In this document: in pieces, positions 1 to 6,506 of the stretch
Layout: every line of letters starts with the position of its first letter
Position numbering within the stretch: position 1 is the stretch's first letter
NCBI GenBank assembly: GCA_963596015.1
Contig: CAVBJS010000034.1
Span: forward strand, 1 to 28,050
Direction of reading: 5' to 3'
Source of the DNA: CAG-791 sp963596015
GTDB taxonomy: Bacteria; Bacillota; Clostridia; Lachnospirales; Lachnospiraceae
Length of the DNA stretch: 28,050 nucleotides
The notes under the pieces: model-generated
Database searches by the model: none
Seen by the model: only the letters and a program-made list of their open reading frames with translations
Told to the model about the DNA's origin: nothing
Translations under genes and position numbers: made by a program

Positions 1-71
1 CGCCTTCAGGGACTCGAACCCTGGACACCCTGATTAAGAGTCAGGTGCTCTACCAGCTGAGCTAAAAGCGC
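1..71 (-). tRNA. tRNA-Lys (anticodon CTT), truncated by the window start
   Basis: Reading the minus strand, the D-arm, a 5-bp anticodon stem around the loop CTCTTAA (anticodon CTT, decoding AAG lysine codons), a variable loop and a T-arm with TTCGAGT in the loop are all present. The acceptor 5' strand GCGCTTT pairs with the 3' strand AAGGCG, which is cut by the window edge. The last acceptor base, discriminator base and any encoded CCA lie outside the window. The cloverleaf is otherwise complete. Confidence 0.95.
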
Positions 72-115
72 TTATTTCTTTGTTTTGTTTGTCGCTGTTT
101 TTCAACGCAAGTGTT

Positions 116-144
116 ATTATAATCACTTCATATCCATTTGGCAA
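116..144 (-). promoter_or_regulatory. Sigma-A-type promoter for the tRNA-Lys gene
   Basis: On the minus strand there is TTGCCA (139-144), a 17-bp spacer and a perfect TATAAT (116-121). It ends about 45 bp upstream of the mature tRNA 5' end, leaving a short T/A-rich leader. The near-consensus boxes, ideal spacing and matching orientation make this one of the best promoters in the window. Confidence 0.8.
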
Positions 145-213
145 CCCCTTTTTTGAAAAAAATTAAAAAAATTGAAAAAAGCCTACAATTCGCGGATTTA
201 AGGCGGTTTGGAA

Positions 214-243
214 CTGTTTTCATCCGGAAAGACAGGGTATAAT
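214..243 (+). promoter_or_regulatory. Probable promoter for tatD and its structured leader
   Basis: A perfect TATAAT lies at 238-243, preceded by a weak -35 (CTGTTT at 214-219, 18-bp spacer). The predicted start site near 250 falls about 10 bases before the first arm of the multi-hairpin leader. That leader would then form the very 5' end of the tatD transcript. The -10 is convincing and the -35 is weak. Confidence 0.55.
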
Positions 244-259
244 GGATTAAATTCAGTAT

Positions 260-415
260 CTGCGACAAGGGAGGTGAGCTTGAAAGAAATGCCTGATGGC
301 ATTTCTTTCAAGCGTCATTGATGCCGCATGCGGCATCAATGCAGGATCACATCGGAGAATTCGCCTGCGCGAAATTCTCCTCGTGTTGTCGCAGACAAGC
401 TGCGACAAGAGAGGT
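260..415 (+). repeat. Multi-hairpin leader element, copy 1 (upstream of tatD)
   Basis: Three hairpins lie inside an outer stem. Hairpin 1 is 278-293/298-313 (16 bp, TGAT loop). Hairpin 2 is 316-341, a perfect 26-base palindrome. Hairpin 3 is 354-364/369-380 (one bulge). The outer stem is CTGCGACAA (260-268) with TTGTCGCAG (386-394). The same TTGTCGCAG can instead pair with a second CTGCGACAA (400-408) across an ACAAG loop, giving a 9-bp hairpin that touches the Shine-Dalgarno AGAGG (410-414). The two pairings are mutually exclusive. A 16-base direct repeat, 15/16 identical and including a Shine-Dalgarno-like GGAGGT/GAGGT, begins and ends the element (260-275 and 400-415). A near-identical copy precedes fhs. 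Whether it is a mobile repeat, a cis-regulatory RNA or both is unknown, and I do not recognise a named RNA family. Confidence 0.8.
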
Positions 416-419
416 AAAC

Positions 420-1196
420 ATGATTTTCGATACCCATGCACATTATGATGACCGGGCCTTTGCGGAGGATCTGGAAGACGTGTTGGAAAAATGCAAAGAG
501 GCGGGCATCGGCCGCATGGTGGATGTGTCCTCTACTATAGAGAGTCTGGAAAAATGCAAGAGGCTGGCCGAGGCATACCCCCAGATCTATTTTGCCCTGG
601 GCATCCACCCGGAGGAGTGTGGGGAAATGTCGGAGGAGACACTGGAGCAGATTCGGGAAGGTATGCAGGATCACAAGGCGCTGGCCATAGGAGAGATCGG
701 TCTGGATTATCACTGGGAAACAGTGGGCAGAGAGGTGCAGAAGCACTGGTTCATACGGCAACTGGAGTTGGCGCAGGAATTGGATAAGCCGGTGATCATA
801 CATTCCAGAGAGGCAGCGGAGGATACTTTTTCTATTTTGCAGGCCTACGGACCAAAGAGAGGGGGAAAGACCCCCGGTGTGATCCATTGCTTTTCCTACA
901 GTAAGGAAATGGCAGCTGCCTTTTTGAAACTTGATTATTATCTGGGCATCGGCGGTGTGCTGACCTATAAGAATGCCAGAAAGCTGCGGGAAGTGGTGGA
1001 AATGGCACCCATGGACCGACTGGTCCTGGAGACGGACTGCCCTTATCTGTCGCCGGTACCTCACCGGGGAGAGCGCAACAGCTCCGCTTATCTGCCTCTG
1101 GTGGCAGCCCAGATCGCAGAGATCCGGGGGATGGATGTACAGGAAGTCATCGCTGTTACGGAAAAGAATGCAGAAAGGCTTTATGGTCTGGCATAG
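420..1196 (+). CDS. tatD: TatD family metal-dependent deoxyribonuclease
   Basis: This 258-residue protein is of normal length for the TatD family, whose members are TIM-barrel metal-dependent hydrolases with DNase activity in the cytoplasm. The visible metal-site residues are DTHAH near the start (H6, H8), E92 in GEIGLDYH, H128 in IIHSRE, H156 in IHCFSY and D206 in ETDCPY, so the active site looks complete. The start at 420 is chosen because AGAGG (410-414) lies 5 bases upstream; an in-frame TTG at 318 would place coding sequence inside the hairpin leader. The next gene, rsmA, is a usual neighbour of tatD in Firmicutes, although the RNase M5 gene often found between them is absent. The structured leader ends exactly at the ribosome binding site and may affect translation. 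Confidence 0.93.
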   Translation: MIFDTHAHYDDRAFAEDLEDVLEKCKEAGIGRMVDVSSTIESLEKCKRLAEAYPQIYFALGIHPEECGEMSEETLEQIREGMQDHKALAIGEIGLDYHWETVGREVQKHWFIRQLELAQELDKPVIIHSREAAEDTFSILQAYGPKRGGKTPGVIHCFSYSKEMAAAFLKLDYYLGIGGVLTYKNARKLREVVEMAPMDRLVLETDCPYLSPVPHRGERNSSAYLPLVAAQIAEIRGMDVQEVIAVTEKNAERLYGLA

Positions 1197-1357
1197 TGAG
1201 ACGGTGAAGGCAGTGCCTTTTTGAGAACAGTGTGTGTTGTCCTTCGGTGCGGATAGATCTGCAGTAACCGGAAAAACATGGATACAGCGGATGAACTGCC
1301 GGGAATACGCGAGAAAAAAGCAGAAAACGAAAAAACAAAAGAAAAAATGAAAAAGCG

Positions 1358-1402
1358 ATTACTGCACAGGCCCCGCCGCTTGGCCGGTATCTGAACAGTA
1401 AT
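1358..1402. mobile_element. Short inverted-repeat element A (MITE-like) between tatD and rsmA
   Basis: The 45-bp element has termini ATTACTGCACAG (1358-1369) and CTGAACAGTAAT (1391-1402) around a GC-rich core. The ends match the GTTACWGTTCAG family seen elsewhere in the window. The 8-bp flanks agree at 5 of 8 positions, a weak trace of a target duplication. It is assigned by similarity to elements D, E and F. The rest of the 230-bp tatD-rsmA gap is A-rich and holds no gene I can support. Confidence 0.55.
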
Positions 1403-1428
1403 AAACGACGACAGGAGAAACAGGCTAT

Positions 1429-2298
1429 ATGGCAAATCTGGCATCGGCAGGAGAGACCCTGCGTGTATTGGATAAATTCGGTATTCGGGCCCGGAAGAAA
1501 TTCGGACAGAATTTCCTGATCAATGAAAATGTGATCTTAAAGAGCATAGAGGCGGCGGGCATCGGCCCTGAGGACTGTGTGCTGGAGATCGGACCGGGCA
1601 TCGGCACCATGACGGGGCTTCTGTCAGAGGCGGCAGGTCACGTGATCTCCGTGGAGATCGATACTTCCCTGGAGCCGGTACTGGCGGATACCCTGCAGGA
1701 CTGTGATAACGTGACCATCATCTGGCAGGATATCCTGAAGACCGATCTGGCGGCTCTTTCCAAGGAATATAATGAAGGCAAACCTTTTAAGACTGTGGCA
1801 AACCTCCCTTACTACATCACCACTCCTATCCTCATGAAGCTGTTGGAAGAAAGAGGTCTTTTCCAGAGCATTACCGTAATGGTGCAAAAGGAAGTGGCGG
1901 ACCGCATCCGGGCAGTGCCGGGGACTAAGGAATACGGTGCCATTACGCTGGCAGTGCAATACTATGCAGAGCCGGAACTGGTGACACTGGTGCCGCCCTC
2001 CTGCTTCATTCCCCGCCCCGGCGTGGATTCTGCGGTACTCTGCCTGCGGGCCAGACAGGAGCCGCCGGTGGATGCCCCGGAGAAATTCCTTTTTGCGGTG
2101 ATCAGAGCTTCCTTTAACCAGCGCCGGAAGACCCTGGCCAACGGCATTGCCAACGGACTGCAGTACGGCGGGAGAAATTTCACCCGCGCAGAAGCAGAGC
2201 AAGCCCTGGAAGCCGTGGGACTGCCGGTGAATGTGCGGGGAGAGAAGCTTTCCTTAGAAGAATTTGCTGCTTTTTCCAAAGCACTTTTGGGAGAATAG
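1429..2298 (+). CDS. rsmA: 16S rRNA adenine(1518/1519)-N6 dimethyltransferase RsmA (KsgA)
   Basis: A 289-residue SAM-dependent methyltransferase that dimethylates two adjacent adenines in the 3'-terminal helix of 16S rRNA during late 30S assembly. The family signatures are all visible: FGQNFL at residues 25-30, the SAM-binding motif LEIGPGIG at 52-59, the acidic residue E76 in SVEID, and the catalytic NLPY at 125-128. A helical C-terminal domain follows and the length is typical. The ATG at 1429 is preceded by AGGAG (1413-1417), slightly far at 11 bases. It lies downstream of tatD, as is common in Firmicutes, but element A in the gap makes simple co-transcription uncertain. Confidence 0.97.
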   Translation: MANLASAGETLRVLDKFGIRARKKFGQNFLINENVILKSIEAAGIGPEDCVLEIGPGIGTMTGLLSEAAGHVISVEIDTSLEPVLADTLQDCDNVTIIWQDILKTDLAALSKEYNEGKPFKTVANLPYYITTPILMKLLEERGLFQSITVMVQKEVADRIRAVPGTKEYGAITLAVQYYAEPELVTLVPPSCFIPRPGVDSAVLCLRARQEPPVDAPEKFLFAVIRASFNQRRKTLANGIANGLQYGGRNFTRAEAEQALEAVGLPVNVRGEKLSLEEFAAFSKALLGE

Positions 2299-2325
2299 CA
2301 GAAAAAGTGCGACATAGGCCATATC

Positions 2326-2384
2326 GTTACAGTTCAGACGCTGCCCGCCGTCCGGCCGGGTGACTGAACTGTGATGCCGTTTTT
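2326..2384 (+). mobile_element. Inverted-repeat element B, probably also the rsmA terminator
   Basis: The termini are GTTACAGTTCAG (2326-2337) and CTGAACTGTGAT (2364-2375). Here the variable sixth base is A with T opposite, a paired change relative to the CTG/CAG copies. A T5 run follows at 2380-2384, so in RNA the element would work as a stem plus U-tract terminator for rsmA. The flanking 8 bases match at only 5 of 8 positions. Confidence 0.55.
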
Positions 2385-2408
2385 GCATAGCGGCGGCCCT
2401 TCCTTTTT

Positions 2409-2438
2409 TTGACACGTATAGCGGCGGTATGGTAAACT
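2409..2438 (+). promoter_or_regulatory. Promoter for the 1309-residue protein
   Basis: A consensus TTGACA (2409-2414), an 18-bp spacer and TAAACT (2433-2438) lie 70 bp upstream of the TTG start. It sits just after element B, so a new transcription unit probably begins here and may extend into glgB, as no terminator is seen between the two genes. Confidence 0.7.
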
Positions 2439-2507
2439 AAAGGTTGCAAATTTTGATAGAAAATAGAAGAAGCCGGGGCGGAATACCGCTGCCGCGAGGG
2501 AGCTATT

Positions 2508-5500
2508 TTGGATAAATACGAATACAGAGTCTGTGTAGATGAAATTAATGCGCTGATCGCCGAGAGACGGTTCGCAGAGGCAATGGAGATCGCTGAGACC
2601 ATTGACTGGAAGCGCGTTAAAAATGTAAATATGCTCTGCAAGATCAGCGATCTGTTTAAGATCAACCGTAAATTTGAGGAAAGCAGAGACATTTTGGAGA
2701 TGGCCCATGACCGCTATCCCGGCGGAAGGTCCATCGTTTATGGTCTTTGCGAATTAGAGCTGCGGCTGAATAATTTTGTCAAAGCGGTAACCTACTACGA
2801 GGAGTTCGTGGCAATGGCACCCAGGGATTCCGGGCGCTACATTCTGCAGTACAAGATTTATGTGGCCCAGGGAATAGGCATAGACGAGCGAATCGCAGTG
2901 CTGGAAGAGCTGAAAAAGCACGATTACAGAGAAAAATGGGCGTACACCCTGGCATCACTCTATAACCAGGCGGGTATGACCGCTAAGTGCGCTCAGGAAT
3001 GTGACGAGATGATCGCCGCTTTCGGAGACGGACGTTACGTTATCAAGGCTCTGCAGTTAAAGCAGGAAAAAACACCCCTGACAGCAGATCAGACCACCAG
3101 ATTGGAGGAACTGACCAGACCGATCCCTGCGCAGGAGATCGAGGAGCAGATACAGCAGCCTGCATATGAGCAGCCGGCACAGCAGGATGCTTATGGCCAG
3201 GATGGTCAATATGCCGGCCAACCGTCATATGAGCAGGAAGCGCAGCAGGGCGGCTATGCCCAGGAAGGCCAGTATGCCGGCCAGCCGGCATACGAGCAGG
3301 CACCCCAGCAGGGCGGCTATGTGCAGGACGGTCAATATGCAGATCAGGCGGCATATGAGCAGGAAGTGCAGCAGGGCGGCTATGCCCAGGAAGGCCAGTA
3401 CGCCGGCCAGCCGGCTTACCAGCAGGCCACACAGCCGAATGGCTATGCACAGGAAGGTTATGTCCAGGGGGATCAATACGACCAGCAGTCCCAGCCTTAT
3501 GAGCAGCAGTATTACGGTCAGGAAGCATACGGACAGCAGGTGTCTTATGAAGGCACTGCGCAGTATGCAGGGGCAGAAGCTTATGGACAGGAACAGCCCT
3601 ACCCGGCACAGGAGCAAGGTGGTTACGCAGAGAACGCACCTTATGCCGACAACGCCACCTATGGGGATGGTGCACCTTACGCAGAAAATGCATCCTATGC
3701 CGACAATGCAGCCCATGGCGCGCCGCAGCAGCAGAACGTTGCAGCCTACGGACAGCAGGGCGGCTATGGGACAGGCAACTTCGAGGAACCTCAGGAAGAG
3801 ATTCAGGTAAAGCCTTTAGACGATAGTCAGTTTAATACCCTTAACCTGCAGCAGACAGTGGCGGCAGGGGTGAAGGAACTTCTGCAGCAGGAGGCACCCA
3901 AGGAGGACGACGCAGCCAAGAGAGCAGCCCGCTCTGCAGCGATCTTAAAAGAACTGCAGGAAAATGAAGAAAAGCAGGAAAAAGAGGAGACAGAGCAGGA
4001 GCCGACGGAAGAGCTGATAGGTGCCAGAGAATATGCGGCACAGGAGGAAGCCCAGGAGGCACAGTCTCTGACAGAGGGCTACGGACAGACTTCCAGTGGA
4101 CAGTCTGCAATGGAGGCAGAGCCGGCGGAGAATATCGAAACACCGGCAGCCCAGCCTGCGAAAGAGAATGTAGAAGAGAATAAAGAAGACGGAATGCCGA
4201 TCGCGGAGGCAACCGGACAGGAAGCAGAAGCCGTTTATGCACGGTCTTACGCGGTACAGGGAAATGCAGAAGAAGCTATGCAGCAGCCTGTGCAGGCAGA
4301 AGCGGTGCCGGAACAGCCAGCTTCTGTAAGAGAGGCTGCGCATAAGCAGCCGACGCCTGTAAGAGAGGCAGTGCAGGAACAGCCGACGCCTGTAAGGGAG
4401 GCAGCGCCTGTGGAAGCAGCAGCGCCTGCCGGTGCAGCCCAGCCGGAAGAGGCGGATGATTTTGCTGTATTAGAAAGAGAAGTGGTAAAGCCCACAGGTG
4501 AGAACCGGAAGGCATCCTGGGGAGAACTGCCGGGAGAGGCACTGTGGCAGCAGAGCCCGGAGCAGGTAGTCAGCTCAGCCTATGATGCGGTATTGGCGCA
4601 GGAGACCGACGGCCAGTATTCCATGTCTTTGGAAGAAAGGGATGTGCCGGAGAAACAGATCACCGGCCAGCTGGATATCGAAGGCATCATGGCGGAGTGG
4701 GAAAAGATCCGCAGAGATAACGAAGAAAAGAGAGCCAAAGAGAACCGCCAGCGGGTATTGCAGAATACCGGCCCGATCATAGCCAAGTTCGAGGAAACAT
4801 CCAAAAAGGGTGTTCTGGAGCATATGGAGCGGGAGATTGAGGCAGAGGCTCGCAGCAGACGCCAGAGAGAGGCCAGACCTGCAGGAAGCGCGCTTTCAGA
4901 CGGCCTGACTTCCGAAGAGAGGCAGAGCGCGGCAGTGGCTGCAGGACATGTGGTGGAACGTGCCATCTTAGAGGATGATATAGCAGACGAGGCTACCAAG
5001 AAGTGGTCACCTTCTGCAGTACTGCGCACCTTGCGTAAGGAACAGGCATTACAGGATCTGCCGGAGGATTACTTCCCGCAGAAAGAAGAGAAGAAGCAAG
5101 AGCAGGTGTCTGCAGCGCAGGATACAGCAGAAGAGTCTTTGCCGGAAGAAACCGGCCGGGAAGAAGAGTACCGGGAAGAGTCGTCCCATGCGGAACCTGA
5201 GAAGGATACCTATCGTCAGGAAGAAGCTCCCTATGAAGAGGAGCAGGATGATGCTTACGGGGATGACGGACAGGATGAGGCATACCTTCCGGAGCAGGAT
5301 CCTTATGCAGAGGAACCGCAAGAGCATCAGGAAGACGCAGAGGCATATGAGGATCGCGTTGATCCTTACGGTGAAGAAGAGCCGGAAGACGAAGAAGAAG
5401 GCTATGGTGAACAGGAAGAGGAAGATGTTCCCAAAGAGCCGGAACAAGAGCTGCAGGCAGACGACGCCGAAGAGGTCGAAGAGCCCGAGGAAGATGATAT

Positions 5501-6437
5501 GCCTGTGCGCAGAGCCAGAAATACGCCGGTGGAAGCGCTTCACGAAACCCAGGATCTCACAGAATTCGCCAAGGGCAAATACGGTGATCCGGAGCAGATG
5601 TCCGAAAACCAGAAAGAAGAGCGCCGCCGCAGCGTAGATGAAAATCGCAGTCAGCGTCAGCATTCCGGTTCCGAAGAGGAAAGAGTGCGGGCTATGACCA
5701 GAGAAGAGCGGGCACTGTTCGGACCTTATTTAAGTGAGAAAAATTCACGGCGTCAGATCCTGCAGGCTATCGAGAATGTAAGTCTGGCAGCCTGCACAGG
5801 CAATGTGATCGTGACCGGCGATGACGGACCGGGCGTATTGAATCTTGCCAAGGGCCTGATCCGGGAGATCCAGCTGACGGACCAGAACTTCTCCGGCAAG
5901 GTGGCCAGATCCACCGGAGAGATCTTAAACCGCCGGGATTTTGCACCGGTGATCGACCGGTTAAAGAACGGTGCACTGATCATCGAGCGGGCAGGCGAGT
6001 TAAATGATGCCAGCGTGAAGACTTTGCGCAAGGCACTGCAGAGTGAAGAACGGGGTCTTATCATTATTCTGGTAGATACCAAAAAGGCTATGGATAATTT
6101 CCTGGCACAGCATCAGGCGCTGGAAGAGCATTTCACAGCCCGGGTCAACATCCAGGCACTGGACAATCATACACTGGTGCGCTATGCCAAGGCTTATGCC
6201 CGTTCCAAGGATTACAGTATCGATGAATTTGGGGTTCTGGCGCTGCATACGAGGATTTCCTCCAAGCAGACCATCGATCACAGTGTGACCATGCGGGAAG
6301 TACGGGATATGGTAGACGATGCGATCTACTACGCAAGCAAAAAATCTCTGTCCCATTTGATGGATATACTGTTGCGCAAGCGTTATGATGAGAATGACAG
6401 GATCATTCTCAGAGAGAAGGATTTCCAGCACTATTGA
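2508..6437 (+). CDS. Large helical-repeat / Tyr-Gln-Gly low-complexity / degenerate AAA+-like protein
   Basis: A 1309-residue cytoplasmic protein with no signal peptide or membrane segment, of unknown function. Residues 1-200 look like TPR-type helical repeats. Residues 215-425 are low complexity, opening with four 21-residue repeats of the form YEQ..QQGGYAQ.GQYAGQPA and a decayed fifth. Residues 430-1060 are rich in Glu, Ala and Gln with acidic runs and short PTPVREA repeats. Residues 1063-1309 form a folded-looking domain resembling an AAA+ ATPase: VIVTGDDGPGVL (from 1100) sits where a Walker A should be but lacks the GKT lysine, and ALIIERAGEL (about 1155-1164) resembles a Walker B. ATP hydrolysis is therefore doubtful. 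The start is TTG, supported by GAGGGAG (2496-2502) and a strong promoter. The next gene is glgB, 69 bp downstream. The Tyr/Gln/Gly region resembles prion-like sequences that form condensates; that role is inference. Confidence 0.85.
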   Translation: MDKYEYRVCVDEINALIAERRFAEAMEIAETIDWKRVKNVNMLCKISDLFKINRKFEESRDILEMAHDRYPGGRSIVYGLCELELRLNNFVKAVTYYEEFVAMAPRDSGRYILQYKIYVAQGIGIDERIAVLEELKKHDYREKWAYTLASLYNQAGMTAKCAQECDEMIAAFGDGRYVIKALQLKQEKTPLTADQTTRLEELTRPIPAQEIEEQIQQPAYEQPAQQDAYGQDGQYAGQPSYEQEAQQGGYAQEGQYAGQPAYEQAPQQGGYVQDGQYADQAAYEQEVQQGGYAQEGQYAGQPAYQQATQPNGYAQEGYVQGDQYDQQSQPYEQQYYGQEAYGQQVSYEGTAQYAGAEAYGQEQPYPAQEQGGYAENAPYADNATYGDGAPYAENASYADNAAHGAPQQQNVAAYGQQGGYGTGNFEEPQEEIQVKPLDDSQFNTLNLQQTVAAGVKELLQQEAPKEDDAAKRAARSAAILKELQENEEKQEKEETEQEPTEELIGAREYAAQEEAQEAQSLTEGYGQTSSGQSAMEAEPAENIETPAAQPAKENVEENKEDGMPIAEATGQEAEAVYARSYAVQGNAEEAMQQPVQAEAVPEQPASVREAAHKQPTPVREAVQEQPTPVREAAPVEAAAPAGAAQPEEADDFAVLEREVVKPTGENRKASWGELPGEALWQQSPEQVVSSAYDAVLAQETDGQYSMSLEERDVPEKQITGQLDIEGIMAEWEKIRRDNEEKRAKENRQRVLQNTGPIIAKFEETSKKGVLEHMEREIEAEARSRRQREARPAGSALSDGLTSEERQSAAVAAGHVVERAILEDDIADEATKKWSPSAVLRTLRKEQALQDLPEDYFPQKEEKKQEQVSAAQDTAEESLPEETGREEEYREESSHAEPEKDTYRQEEAPYEEEQDDAYGDDGQDEAYLPEQDPYAEEPQEHQEDAEAYEDRVDPYGEEEPEDEEEGYGEQEEEDVPKEPEQELQADDAEEVEEPEEDDMPVRRARNTPVEALHETQDLTEFAKGKYGDPEQMSENQKEERRRSVDENRSQRQHSGSEEERVRAMTREERALFGPYLSEKNSRRQILQAIENVSLAACTGNVIVTGDDGPGVLNLAKGLIREIQLTDQNFSGKVARSTGEILNRRDFAPVIDRLKNGALIIERAGELNDASVKTLRKALQSEERGLIIILVDTKKAMDNFLAQHQALEEHFTARVNIQALDNHTLVRYAKAYARSKDYSIDEFGVLALHTRISSKQTIDHSVTMREVRDMVDDAIYYASKKSLSHLMDILLRKRYDENDRIILREKDFQHY
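3165..3476 (+). repeat. Coding tandem repeat, 63-bp units (4 complete plus 1 decayed)
   Basis: Units begin at 3165, 3228, 3291, 3354 and 3417, each opening with a TATGAGCAG-like codon string. Units 2 and 4 are almost identical at the DNA level, which points to recent unequal recombination or slippage. Units are in frame, so copy-number changes would lengthen or shorten the Tyr/Gln/Gly region by 21 residues without breaking the gene. Confidence 0.9.
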
Positions 6438-6506
6438 TATTCGCAAGAGTGCTGCATAATTACCATTACCTAAGGGTACGCAAAAAGCGAGTTTGGGGGA
6501 ATTGCG

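Noticed and set aside
274..322. Conserved leader peptide (KE-PDGISFK) in the tatD and fhs leaders, with a decayed form before GT2
   Set aside because: The peptide is read from a near-perfect palindrome, so both strands give almost the same residues. The conservation is explained by hairpin conservation without translation.
253..441. Minus-strand open frame over the tatD leader, and the similar frame at 15400-15687
   Set aside because: Both come from the repeat element read backwards and share a CDNTRRISRRRILR segment only because the DNA is repeated. They have no ribosome binding site and overlap tatD or fhs leader structures.
3165..3476. CRISPR-like or noncoding satellite array
   Set aside because: Units are 63 bp with no spacers, strictly in frame and continuous with a long gene. 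They are coding tandem repeats.
3043..3693. Antisense open frames across the low-complexity region
   Set aside because: They arise from the skewed codon use of the repeat region (few stops on the complement); their composition is His/Pro/Arg-rich or Leu/Cys-rich nonsense.
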